Source: Chryseobacterium daeguense DSM 19388
GTDB taxonomy: Bacteria; Bacteroidota; Bacteroidia; Flavobacteriales; Weeksellaceae
Direction: 5' to 3'
NCBI RefSeq assembly: GCF_000430825.1
Contig: NZ_AUMT01000014.1
Coordinates: 46,982-110,981, forward strand
Length of the DNA stretch: 64,000 nt
The stretch's first letter is position 1. The number at the start of each line of letters is the position of its first letter. Under the pieces are notes generated by a model. That model did not search any database and was not told the DNA's origin. It saw only the letters and a program-made list of their open reading frames with translations. Both the position numbers and the translations under genes were made by a program. Shown piece by piece: positions 52,074 to 60,939 of the stretch.

Positions 52074-55073
52074 TTAAAAAGTTACATTAAGGTTAAAACC
52101 AAAAGTTCTCATACTAGGATATTGCCCTGTAACAGCAACACCTGCTGCATTTCCAGTAGTATTGGCTGTTTCCGGGTCATTATAGTTTCTATTATCTTTA
52201 GCATAAATGAAGAATGGATTTCTTGCATAAACACCAATTGCTAATGAATTAACAAATGTGTTTCTTAAGATTGATTTTGGTAAATCATAGCTTAAAGCAA
52301 TTTCCCTCACTTTTAATGCTGTACCATCTACAACAAACTCCTCTCCTACAGATGAATAAGCAGCAGTTGTAAAGTAATTCATAACTCCAAAATAACTTGG
52401 ATCATTTCCTACCGGTGTATTATTAGCTACATACTGGCCATTGATTAATTGAACCGAATTAGGAACTACATATCCCTGAGATCTGTCAAAATCAGCAGTT
52501 TTTTCAGTAGATCCTGTAGAACCTAAACTTGCTTTTGCCAATGACACAAAACTATTTCCAGTTCTGTAATCTGCAGTTGCACTCAAAGTAATTCCTTTAA
52601 ATTTGAATGAAGTACTAAATCCTAAGATATAATCAGGATTTACTTTTCCAAGAACTTCAAAATTTGTTGTAGACAATGGATTACCATTTGCGTTTACAAT
52701 GATATTTCCATTTGGGTCTCTTTGATACTTAGTCCCTTTAATAACGGGGAAATTTTCACCCTTAACGGCAAATATTCCGATATTTGTAGTAGTAGAGTTA
52801 TACAAAGCTACCTCGTCGGCACCTTCCGCAAGTGACAGGATTTCCGTATCATAAGTTGAATATGAACCTCTTACCTTCCATTCAAAGTCTTTTGTCTTGA
52901 TAGGTGTAAGACCTAAATCAATTTCGTACCCTTGGTTTCGGCTATTTCCGATATTATCCTGGAAGTTAGTGATACCCGAAGCAGAAGAAGTAGATATAGT
53001 GGTAATAAAGTTCTTGTTATCATTTCTAAATACTGATGCATCTACAGTAATTCTGTCTTTAAAGAATCCTAATTGTAGAGAAGCTTCTTTTGATTGATAG
53101 AATTCCGGTTCAATATCTTGTGCAAACACAGTAGTAGTAGGCAAATAAGATGAAAGCGAACCAAAAGGATAACCTACAGGAAATGCTCCCACTCTGTCTA
53201 ATCCATACAAATCAATTGTAGAGCTATTTCCAACTCTACTATAGTTCAAGCTTACTTTTGCATAGTTTAATACGTTTCCTTTAATACTTGCGAATGCTTT
53301 TGTAGGAACGAATGAAGCTCCAAAGGAGTAATACGGATATCCTTTATTACTAAATGGCAGCTGTACACCTTGAATAGTTACTGGGTTAACACTTGTAAGT
53401 GAACTTTTCTCATATCTGAAGGTGGAGTTAAAGAATAAGTAATCTTTATAACTTAAATCTAAATTCGCAAACCAAGCAAAAGATCTTTGTCTTGTATTAT
53501 TATTATTAAGATTATAGAACTGGTCAGGCTGCAATACATTATTGATGTGATACCATCCCGGTATTTTCAGATTCTCACCACCCACCTGTGCAACAGAAGT
53601 GGAAGCATCCTGAATATTGTGCCCTACATTAAACTTAAGACCAATATCGTCTGTCAAATTATAATCAAAATTTGCCATTAAATCTCCATAATATCTAAAG
53701 CTAGTACCCACAGTTTTATAATAATTCGATACAATTGGATCTAGACCATAATCTGTTGGGTGCGTATCATCAATGGGAGTATCGGTACCTGTATATTCTC
53801 TATCAAAAGCAAAGGCATTTAGATGACTTTCTTCTACAGTAGAGCCAGAAACTACAGTTCCTGCATAAGTAAATGAAATATGATCACTTAGCTTATATTC
53901 CAAATTAAGTAATCCAGTAAACGTTCTGTCTTTAACATCTGTTCTATCATTATCAATAGTCCAGTAAGGGTTAACAGTATAAATGCTATAACTGGCATCC
54001 GGAAGAGAATATCTGAATTGTCTTATATCAACGTTTGTAGGCGTTTGAAGTAATTGTCCATATAGATTAGAATTTGTAGTTGATGTTCTTCTGTCTAAAA
54101 AGTTTACGTTTCCATCAATTCTAAACTTACCTAATTGCTTTCCTGCTTTTAATATAAAGTTGTTTCTCTTTAAATTATCTTTATCAACTACAAAGTCATT
54201 TTCTGCCCTGTTTACTGATAAGAAAACATAAGAATCAGATCCTCCAGCTGTTACGGATAATCCATTTTGAATTAAAACTCCTGTCTTAAAGAAGTTAGAT
54301 ATTCCGTCTTTTTTATAATCAAAAGTTTCTCTGAACCATGAGTTGTCGGCCTGAGGCATTCCTACAAGCAATGATTGCCCACCTAAAACAGAGGAGTAAG
54401 CAGGTCCCCAGTTAGTGTTTTCATACGGTGTCCAGTTTGCACCACCATAATCAGTAGTATCAAAGGTATCACCCGGATAACCCTGACCATAAAGTTTTTG
54501 TCTGATTGGCAGTTTAAAAACATTTGAAAAATCAATTGAGCTTGTAAGGTTGAATTGCAGTTTTTCAGATTTCGTTCCTCTTTTTGTCGTTACTACAATA
54601 ACACCATTACTTCCTCTTTCACCATATAAGGCAGCACCTTGCATACCTTTGATAATGTTCATATTATCAATAATTTCTGGTGGTATATTTTGTAAAATAT
54701 CTAATGTTGAAATTACTCCGTCAATCACAACCAGAGCCTGATTATTTCCGGAAATAGATCTTGGTCCTCTTAATACAACTCTCGTTGATGAATTTACAGA
54801 GTTATTCGTAGTATTAATCTGTAAGCCAGAAACTTTTCCAGTTAAGGCTTGAACTGCGTTCGGGTTATTAGCTTGAGTGATTTCGGCATTATTTACTACC
54901 TGATTGGTAGAAGTGATTGCATCCTGTCTCTTTTTCAAACCTAAGGCTCCTGTAACAACAACCTCACGGATGTCTGTAGTTTTCACAGAATCATTAGACG
55001 TCTGCTGTGCACTTAACATCACAAATGACGATGTCAGGACTACAGCTAAGACACTTGTAGTTAATTTCTTCAT
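52074..55073 (-). CDS. SusC/RagA-family TonB-dependent outer-membrane transporter (pair 2)
   Basis: 999 residues from the ATG giving MKKLTTSVLAVVLTSSFVMLSAQ; the in-frame extension upstream covers the promoter. As in pair 1, the signal peptide is followed directly by DIREVVVTGALGLKKRQ and the plug (VQALTGKVSGLQINTT, GNNQALVVIDGVISTLD, MNIIKGMQGAALYGERG), with no carboxypeptidase-regulatory domain. The barrel ends RTFGFNLNVTF. First gene of operon 2. Confidence 0.93.
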   Translation of the reverse strand: MKKLTTSVLAVVLTSSFVMLSAQQTSNDSVKTTDIREVVVTGALGLKKRQDAITSTNQVVNNAEITQANNPNAVQALTGKVSGLQINTTNNSVNSSTRVVLRGPRSISGNNQALVVIDGVISTLDILQNIPPEIIDNMNIIKGMQGAALYGERGSNGVIVVTTKRGTKSEKLQFNLTSSIDFSNVFKLPIRQKLYGQGYPGDTFDTTDYGGANWTPYENTNWGPAYSSVLGGQSLLVGMPQADNSWFRETFDYKKDGISNFFKTGVLIQNGLSVTAGGSDSYVFLSVNRAENDFVVDKDNLKRNNFILKAGKQLGKFRIDGNVNFLDRRTSTTNSNLYGQLLQTPTNVDIRQFRYSLPDASYSIYTVNPYWTIDNDRTDVKDRTFTGLLNLEYKLSDHISFTYAGTVVSGSTVEESHLNAFAFDREYTGTDTPIDDTHPTDYGLDPIVSNYYKTVGTSFRYYGDLMANFDYNLTDDIGLKFNVGHNIQDASTSVAQVGGENLKIPGWYHINNVLQPDQFYNLNNNNTRQRSFAWFANLDLSYKDYLFFNSTFRYEKSSLTSVNPVTIQGVQLPFSNKGYPYYSFGASFVPTKAFASIKGNVLNYAKVSLNYSRVGNSSTIDLYGLDRVGAFPVGYPFGSLSSYLPTTTVFAQDIEPEFYQSKEASLQLGFFKDRITVDASVFRNDNKNFITTISTSSASGITNFQDNIGNSRNQGYEIDLGLTPIKTKDFEWKVRGSYSTYDTEILSLAEGADEVALYNSTTTNIGIFAVKGENFPVIKGTKYQRDPNGNIIVNANGNPLSTTNFEVLGKVNPDYILGFSTSFKFKGITLSATADYRTGNSFVSLAKASLGSTGSTEKTADFDRSQGYVVPNSVQLINGQYVANNTPVGNDPSYFGVMNYFTTAAYSSVGEEFVVDGTALKVREIALSYDLPKSILRNTFVNSLAIGVYARNPFFIYAKDNRNYNDPETANTTGNAAGVAVTGQYPSMRTFGFNLNVTF

Positions 55074-55102
55074 ATTTAAATTGATTATTTTTTTTATTGG
55101 TG

Positions 55103-55133
55103 CAAATATGAAAAACTTTCTAAAGGCGACCAA
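55103..55133 (-). promoter_or_regulatory. promoter of susCD operon 2
   Basis: Minus strand: TTG at 55131-55133, 20-bp spacer, CATATTTG at 55103-55110 (one mismatch to TAnnTTTG). The motif TTGGTCGCCTTT forms its upstream edge and recurs near 50239-50250. Confidence 0.65.
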
Positions 55134-55152
55134 GTATTTTGTTAAAAATCTT

Positions 55153-55160
55153 TAAATTTG
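55153..55160 (+). promoter_or_regulatory. candidate -7 element for rnhB
   Basis: TAAATTTG, a perfect TAnnTTTG match, 32 bp before the ATG at 55193. It is divergent from the susC2 promoter, only about 20 bp away. Confidence 0.5.
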
Positions 55161-55192
55161 GATCGTTTTATATTTTTAAAGCCAAAAAAATT

Positions 55193-55777
55193 ATGGATTT
55201 ACTAAAAAAATGGTCGGTTTTTTACATTGAAGCAGGGTGTGATGAGGTAGGAAGAGGCTGTTTATGTGGTCCTGTAGTAGCGGCAGCGGTTATTTTGGAT
55301 GAAAATTTTAACCAAAATTTAGTTAATGATTCAAAAAAATTAAATTTCAAGACCAGAATGGATCTTGACAGCTATATAAAAGACAATGTTAAGGATTATG
55401 CTATTGCAGAGCTTCCTGCAGAGTTTATAGATCAGCACAATATCCTCAATGCAAGCATTCATGCAATGCATCAGGCCCTTGATAAATTAAAAATACGCCC
55501 GGAACTGATTTTGGTAGATGGAAACAGATTCCATCCTTATAATTTTATTCCGCATCAATGTATTGTTCAGGGAGATGCAAAAGTATTGTCAATAGCGGCA
55601 GCGTCTATTTTAGCAAAAAATTACAGAGATCAGTTAATGATCAACCTTCATGACGAGCATCCTGAATATGGATGGGATACCAACTTCGGGTATGCAACTA
55701 AAAAACATCAGGATGCATTAATAAAATTTGGACCGACGAAATATCATCGCCGTTCCTTCAGATTAAAATATGACTAG
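55193..55777 (+). CDS. rnhB: ribonuclease HII
   Basis: 194 residues from the ATG giving MDLLKKWSVFYIEAGCDEVGRG; the longer frame starting at 55139 crosses the -7 element. The catalytic acidic residues lie in GCDEVGRGCLCGPVVAAAV and ILVDGN. SIAAASILAKNYRD and the C-terminal YHRRSFRL complete the family pattern. It removes ribonucleotides and RNA primers from DNA-RNA hybrids in the cytosol. Confidence 0.95.
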   Translation: MDLLKKWSVFYIEAGCDEVGRGCLCGPVVAAAVILDENFNQNLVNDSKKLNFKTRMDLDSYIKDNVKDYAIAELPAEFIDQHNILNASIHAMHQALDKLKIRPELILVDGNRFHPYNFIPHQCIVQGDAKVLSIAAASILAKNYRDQLMINLHDEHPEYGWDTNFGYATKKHQDALIKFGPTKYHRRSFRLKYD

Positions 55778-55824
55778 GAAAACATTTCTATAATTTGTGA
55801 AATTTTAACGAAAATTAAGAATAT

Positions 55825-55854
55825 AAAAAAGAGAAGCGTTTTGCTTCTCTTTTT
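55825..55854. terminator. bidirectional terminator between rnhB and yidC
   Basis: AAAAAGAGAAGC..GCTTCTCTTTTT, with A- and T-runs serving both convergent genes. Confidence 0.88.
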
Positions 55855-55863
55855 ATGTGAATA

Positions 55864-57660
55864 TTATTTCTTTTTATTTTTTTGCTCCTGATATTTTTGC
55901 TGTTCCTGAGCTTTTTCCATCATCTCTCTCATACGCTTCTGGAACTTACCTTCTGCTTTTGGTTTTTCTTTGTTGGCCTGAATCTGCGCATGAATTTTCT
56001 TTTCATCCAAAATCAGGTATTTAATGACAAGGATAATCAAAATATTAATAGCATTCGATACGAAGTAGTACCATGAAAGACCAGATGCCGAAGTATTCAG
56101 GAAGAATAAGAATGTAATTGGGAAAATGTACATTAATACTTTCATGTTTGGCATTCCCTCCTGTTGCGGCTGCTGCATATTTCCGGAAGTCATTACAGTA
56201 TAGATTAAAATCACAACAGTACACGCTAATGCAAAAATACTTAAGTGATCCCCAAGGAAAGGAATTTTAAATGGTAATTTAATTAAATCATCATAAGCCG
56301 TCAAATCTTTTGCAAACCAGAATCCCTGTCCTCTTAAGTCAATAAAGTTCGGGAAAAAGCGGAATAAGGCATAGAAGATCGGAATCTGTACCAGCGCCGG
56401 TAAACATCCCGCCATCTGGTTGACACCGGCTTTTCGGTAGACTTCCATCGTTGCCTGCTGCTTTTTCATTGGGTCTGCATCCTTCAATTTAGCATTTACT
56501 TCATCAATTTCCGGACGGATTACCCTCATCATTGCACTCAGCTTATGCTGTTTGTACATAATCGGGGATAAGATTAGCTTAACAAGTATGGTCAGAACAA
56601 AAATTGCCCAGCCTGCTGTTAACCCCCAGGAAGAAATAAAGTTATAAATAGGGATAAAGAATCCCCTGTTCATCCATCCGATGAAAGACCATCCCAAAGG
56701 AAGAATTTCGTCGAAGTTTTTATCGTAAGATTTTAATAATGGTAAATCCAAAGGCATAAAGTACCATGTGAAATCCTGATTCAATTCGCTGCCTGTCATT
56801 TGAACAAAACCTTCATAGTTTAGCTTTTTCAAATACTCACCTTCTTCTACTATTTCCTGATTTCCTTTGCTTTGTGTAAATCCGATTTTAGACTCAATCA
56901 CAGAAGTGAAAAACTGCTGTTTTACACCAATCCAGTTAAGGGTTTCTTTTTCCTCCTCCATGGTTGTTCTTCCGTCATAATCATAATCTTTATAATTATT
57001 GAAAGCATACGAGAATTCTGAATGCGACTGCTCCTGAGCTCTACCCTTCTCCAGATTCCTCACACTATAATCCCAGATAAAATCTGCTTTATTATCTGCA
57101 GTGATCTTTGAAAGGCCCTGAGTTCTTACTTTAAAGTCTAGTGTATATTTAGGAAGTAAAGTATAAATAAACTGAATAACCGCACCATTATAGTTAGCCG
57201 TCATGGTTACAGCATTTCCATTAACAGTAGGTGCAAAAACTAAATCTTTAGTATTAATTACTTTTCCAGTTTTATCTTTGAATTGGAAACCGTAGTTGGA
57301 ATTATTTTTAGTGATCAGGTATAGCGGAAGGTCTGCCTTATCCGTTTTATGATCATAAGCTTTGTATTCTGCAAGTTCCACTTTAGAAACCTGGCCTCCT
57401 AAGCTTGCAAATTCTATTTTTAATTCTTTGTTAGAAAGATTCGCTGTCTGAATTGCGTTGGGAGTTACATTTGGATTGATATTGCTTGCCTGAGTTTGTT
57501 TTATGGCATTTTTTACCTGTTCGGTCTTTTGTTGCTGAGCTTTTACCTCTTCTTCTTTTGACTGCTTGTTTTGGAAATAAAACATGAAACCAAAAAGAAC
57601 CAAACATAAAACCGCAAAACTAATCATTTGACTTTTATCGAGTCCGTTGTTCTGTTGCAT
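55864..57660 (-). CDS. yidC: membrane protein insertase YidC
   Basis: 598 residues. An N-terminal membrane anchor (MISFAVLCLVLFGFMFYF) leads to a large periplasmic domain of about 300 residues, then the conserved Oxa1 core (NFISSWGLTAGWAIFVLTIL, SPIMYKQHKLSAMMRVIRPE, PALVQIPIFYALFRFFP, NTSASGLSWYYFVSNAINIL). The C-terminal tail is long and basic (ending QEQKNKKK), consistent with ribosome contact. It inserts membrane proteins alone or with SecYEG. It is not in the usual rnpA-yidC cluster. Confidence 0.95.
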   Translation of the reverse strand: MQQNNGLDKSQMISFAVLCLVLFGFMFYFQNKQSKEEEVKAQQQKTEQVKNAIKQTQASNINPNVTPNAIQTANLSNKELKIEFASLGGQVSKVELAEYKAYDHKTDKADLPLYLITKNNSNYGFQFKDKTGKVINTKDLVFAPTVNGNAVTMTANYNGAVIQFIYTLLPKYTLDFKVRTQGLSKITADNKADFIWDYSVRNLEKGRAQEQSHSEFSYAFNNYKDYDYDGRTTMEEEKETLNWIGVKQQFFTSVIESKIGFTQSKGNQEIVEEGEYLKKLNYEGFVQMTGSELNQDFTWYFMPLDLPLLKSYDKNFDEILPLGWSFIGWMNRGFFIPIYNFISSWGLTAGWAIFVLTILVKLILSPIMYKQHKLSAMMRVIRPEIDEVNAKLKDADPMKKQQATMEVYRKAGVNQMAGCLPALVQIPIFYALFRFFPNFIDLRGQGFWFAKDLTAYDDLIKLPFKIPFLGDHLSIFALACTVVILIYTVMTSGNMQQPQQEGMPNMKVLMYIFPITFLFFLNTSASGLSWYYFVSNAINILIILVIKYLILDEKKIHAQIQANKEKPKAEGKFQKRMREMMEKAQEQQKYQEQKNKKK

Positions 57661-57701
57661 TTTATTTTAATTAAAATTTTTACCTATTTATTTTATTTTT
57701 T

Positions 57702-57833
57702 ACCACAAAAGGCACAAAGTTTTGTTTAACACTTAGGCTTTTTGAAATATCTGATTTTTCAGCTTTTGTAAGCTATTTTAATTTCAAAGTATAAAACTTA
57801 AAGTCCAAAGGCTGCTTTTGTTTCTTTTGTGGT
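57702..57833. repeat. inverted-repeat-bounded element, ACCACAAAAG family
   Basis: ACCACAAAAGGCACAAAG at 57702-57719 faces a complementary arm at about 57815-57833 (CTTTTGTTTCTTTTGTGGT), with about 95 bp between. The arms are imperfect. It resembles the degenerate element near 1879-2033 and has the build of the 17921-18048 element. Confidence 0.6.
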
Positions 57834-58012
57834 TAAATTTTTAATTTTATATGTATAACAAATGTTATATATTTTCGAGTCGACAAAAATACTGTTTTTT
57901 TATCAAAACTCTATCCTATAATATATTACTATATAATAAACTCAGGCTGAGAATAATCAGTCTGAGTTTATTTATGACGTTTGTAATTAAAGAATTACTT
58001 TATTCATTCAAA

Positions 58013-58039
58013 CCTTCAAGGTTTTAAAAACCCTGAAGG
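58013..58039 (-). terminator. hairpin after pyrG
   Basis: Arms CCTTCAAGGTTTT and AAAACCCTGAAGG pair with one mismatch, about 15 bp after the pyrG stop codon. The following T-run is weak, so it may instead be a dispersed palindrome like that at 4678. Confidence 0.6.
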
Positions 58040-58053
58040 CTTAATAATTTATA

Positions 58054-59661
58054 TTATTTCGTTTCACAAGCCTTAATGAAAGCTCTGAATAACGGATGCG
58101 GTGTAGCGACCGTACTTTTATATTCCGGATGGTATTGTACCCCTACATAGAACGGGTGGTCCGGCATTTCTAATGCTTCCACCAATCCTGTTTCCGGGTT
58201 TGTACCTGTTGCAAGGAAACCGTTTTTCTCAAATTCACTTATATAATCACTGTTGAATTCATATCTATGACGGTGTCTTTCAGAAATATGTTTTGTTCCG
58301 TAGATGTCATTTAATTTAGAACCATTTTTCAATGCACACTTCCAAGCTCCAAGACGCATTGTTCCTCCTTTATCCACTACATTTTTCTGCTCTTCCATTA
58401 ATGATATCACTGGATGTTCCGTAGAAGTATCAAATTCCATTGAGTTTGCTTTTGCATGTCCAAGAATATTTCTTGCAAATTCTATCGTCATGATCTGCAT
58501 TCCCAGACAAATACCCAGCATCGGAACTTTATTTTCCCTTGCATATTGTGCAGTAAGAACTTTCCCTTCTATTCCCCTGTCGCCAAAACCTGGAGCAACA
58601 AGGATTCCGTCTACATCTTTTAAAGTATCTTTAATATTTTCCGGTGTAATATCTCCACTGTATACCCATCTGATCTTCACTTCAGTCTCAAGGCCTGCAC
58701 CTGCATGCTTGAAAGCTTCGGCTATGGAAATATAAGAATCCTGAAGAGAAACGTATTTACCTACCAATGCAATTTCTACAGATTTTTTAGGGTTCTGGAA
58801 TTTTTTAAGGAATGTTTTCCAGTCTTTAAGATCTGCTTCTTTATCATTCTTAAGATCCAGTTCTTTAAGAACCACATCATCAAAATTTTGTTTTTGAAGG
58901 TACATCGGAACTTCATAGATCGTTTCCAGATCTTTACATTCAATTACGTTATCTAAAGGAACATTACAAAACTGAGCCAGCTTTGCTCTCTGATCCTTCG
59001 GAATTTTATGCTCCGTTCTGCAAACTAAAACATCTGCCATAATTCCGCTTTCCATCAACTGGCGAACAGAGTGCTGGGAAGGTTTAGTTTTTAATTCACC
59101 ACTTGAAGCCAGATAAGGCAATAAAGTAAGGTGAATCACCATAGAATTTTTCTCACCCAATTCCCACTTCAACTGGCGAACAGTTTCTATGTAAGGTAAA
59201 GATTCGATATCTCCTACAGTTCCACCGATCTCAGTAATTATGATATCGTAGTTCTGTTTAGATAAAATTTTAATTCTGCGTTTGATTTCGTTCGTAATAT
59301 GAGGAATTACCTGAACTGTTTTTCCAAGGAAGTCTCCTTTTCTTTCTTTTTCAATTACAGTCTGGTAGATTTTTCCTGTCGTAACGTTGTTATTTTGGGA
59401 AGTAGGAGCATCAAGATAACGCTCATAGTGGCCTAAATCCAGATCCGTCTCCGCGCCATCTTCGGTTACATAGCATTCTCCGTGTTCATAAGGATTCAGT
59501 GTTCCTGGGTCTATATTGATGTAAGGATCTAGTTTTTGGATCGTTACATTAAAGCCGCGTGATTTTAGTAGAAGTCCCAGAGAAGCAGAAACGATTCCCT
59601 TTCCCAAAGATGAAGTTACACCTCCTGTCACAAAGATGTACTTTGTATTCTTTTTACTCAT
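58054..59661 (-). CDS. pyrG: CTP synthase
   Basis: 535 residues from the ATG giving MSKKNTKYIFVTGGVTSSLGKG. The synthetase domain has SSLGKGIVSASLGLLLKSRG (ATP binding) and DPYINIDPGTLNPYEHGECYVTEDGAETDLDLGHYER, while the glutaminase domain has LGICLGMQ with the nucleophilic cysteine and VQYHPEY with the catalytic histidine. It converts UTP to CTP with glutamine as nitrogen donor. A good promoter lies just upstream and fixes the start. Confidence 0.97.
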   Translation of the reverse strand: MSKKNTKYIFVTGGVTSSLGKGIVSASLGLLLKSRGFNVTIQKLDPYINIDPGTLNPYEHGECYVTEDGAETDLDLGHYERYLDAPTSQNNNVTTGKIYQTVIEKERKGDFLGKTVQVIPHITNEIKRRIKILSKQNYDIIITEIGGTVGDIESLPYIETVRQLKWELGEKNSMVIHLTLLPYLASSGELKTKPSQHSVRQLMESGIMADVLVCRTEHKIPKDQRAKLAQFCNVPLDNVIECKDLETIYEVPMYLQKQNFDDVVLKELDLKNDKEADLKDWKTFLKKFQNPKKSVEIALVGKYVSLQDSYISIAEAFKHAGAGLETEVKIRWVYSGDITPENIKDTLKDVDGILVAPGFGDRGIEGKVLTAQYARENKVPMLGICLGMQIMTIEFARNILGHAKANSMEFDTSTEHPVISLMEEQKNVVDKGGTMRLGAWKCALKNGSKLNDIYGTKHISERHRHRYEFNSDYISEFEKNGFLATGTNPETGLVEALEMPDHPFYVGVQYHPEYKSTVATPHPLFRAFIKACETK

Positions 59662-59676
59662 TAGATTAGGTTTGTG

Positions 59677-59707
59677 CAAAGTTAGGGGAAAAAGAAATAC
59701 AAAGCAA
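59677..59707 (-). promoter_or_regulatory. promoter of pyrG
   Basis: Minus strand: TTG at 59705-59707, 20-bp spacer, TAACTTTG at 59677-59684, a perfect -7 element. Only about 15 bp separate it from the ATG at 59661, which rules out the longer frame. Confidence 0.75.
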
Positions 59708-59782
59708 TTTTAGATTATAATTTTAAATTAATTAACGGCTCTTACCGTACACTTGGTGGCTGAGGCTCTAAGTCACCAATGC

Positions 59783-59814
59783 AAAAAAGGTTTCCAAAAA
59801 ATGAAAACCTTTCC
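59783..59814 (-). terminator. terminator after the YceI gene
   Basis: AAAGGTTT/AAACCTTT hairpin. On the minus strand the stem is followed by a T-run. Confidence 0.75.
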
Positions 59815-59838
59815 TAAACCAAATTATATATATGAAAA

Positions 59839-60408
59839 CTATTGCTTAATTAACTCAAAATATAAGTTAACGTCAACGTCTTTAGCCACACCTGCTCCCG
59901 TAGGATCATATTTAATATTATAATCCAAACGGTTTACTTTAAATGTTGTCTGCAATCCCATAATCTCCTTTCCCTGCTGGTTTTTTGTAACACCACCGAA
60001 AGTTAGCGGAACACTGATCTCTTTCGTTATATCTTTAATTGTCAGTTTTCCTTTTAATATATATGTATTATTTTTATCTTTTGTAATAGAAGTCGTTACA
60101 AAATTCATGGTTGGATATTTTTCAGCGTCGAAAAAGTCTGCACTTTTCAAATGCTTATCTCTCATTTCAACTCCTGTATTGATCGTATTAACATCAACAG
60201 TCACGCTCAAATCCCCTTTATCAATAGTATTGCCTTTAGTTGCCGCTTTTCCGTCAAACTTATCGAATCTGCCCTGTACAAAGCTGATTCCCATATGCTT
60301 TATATTGAAATTAACTGAAGAATGCATTGAGTCCAACATCCAGTCTGTCTGAGCGAAACTCAGGATACTTAGAAGTGTAAATACGAAAGTAAAAAATACC
60401 TTTTTCAT
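59839..60408 (-). CDS. YceI-family periplasmic protein
   Basis: 189 residues with a signal peptide (MKKVFFTFVFTLLSILSFAQ). The YceI lipocalin-like fold is clear: WMLDSMHSSVNFNIKHMGISFVQGRFDKFDG, VDVNTINTGVEMRDKHLKSADFFDAEKYPTMNF, LTIKDITKEISVPLTF and FKVNRLDYNIKYD. Members bind polyisoprenoid-type lipids in a hydrophobic pocket; the physiological role is not settled. Confidence 0.92.
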   Translation of the reverse strand: MKKVFFTFVFTLLSILSFAQTDWMLDSMHSSVNFNIKHMGISFVQGRFDKFDGKAATKGNTIDKGDLSVTVDVNTINTGVEMRDKHLKSADFFDAEKYPTMNFVTTSITKDKNNTYILKGKLTIKDITKEISVPLTFGGVTKNQQGKEIMGLQTTFKVNRLDYNIKYDPTGAGVAKDVDVNLYFELIKQ

Positions 60409-60475
60409 AATATATCTATTTTTTTAGATTAATCTTAAAGCGAAGCTACGTTAACTATAACGACAAGACATTGAT

Positions 60476-60880
60476 CTATGTTATTTTTTTTGATTTTGAT
60501 ATAATTATTTTTGAATAGAGAAAATTAAAAAGATAGATTATAAAAAATGTAATTAATGAATTTAAATAAGTTAATAAGCTGAGTATATTCTGATCTTTTG
60601 TTCCATAAGGATTGAAACCGGATAAGACTAAACCAATAACATAAATAATTTCAAACAGAAGTGCCATCCTTAAAATAGAGTGGTAATTCTTTTTAAATAT
60701 TATAACTGTAATAAATGCCACAACAGAAACAAATCCGCATTCTATAAGTATTAAGAAAGGGTGCATTCCAAAATTTCCTCCAGGTAATTTCATGATATAT
60801 AAAATTAATACACTCAATACAAAGTTTATAATTGACATCAGCACAAAAATCTCAACACTTTTCAGCAAAATATTTTTCAT
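60476..60880 (-). CDS. small hypothetical inner-membrane protein
   Basis: 134 residues with four predicted membrane helices (IFVLMSIINFVLSVLILYIM, LILIECGFVSVVAFITVIIF, ALLFEIIYVIGLVLSGF, SLITFFIIYLFNFLYSKI) and a basic C-terminal tail. No recognised family or motif. Divergent from radA. Function unknown. Confidence 0.6.
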   Translation of the reverse strand: MKNILLKSVEIFVLMSIINFVLSVLILYIMKLPGGNFGMHPFLILIECGFVSVVAFITVIIFKKNYHSILRMALLFEIIYVIGLVLSGFNPYGTKDQNILSLLTYLNSLITFFIIYLFNFLYSKIIISKSKKIT

Positions 60881-60939
60881 ACCCGAAAATTAACTAAAAT
60901 TCGGAAGAAAAATTCAAAAAAAATTTTGAACTTCGCAGT

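Larger units (their letters stand above)
57661..58053. other. 393-bp intergenic region with inverted repeat and terminator
   Basis: Between yidC and pyrG. It contains the ACCACAAAAG inverted-repeat element (57702-57833) and the hairpin at 58013-58039. The rest is AT-rich with no ORF. Confidence 0.5.
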
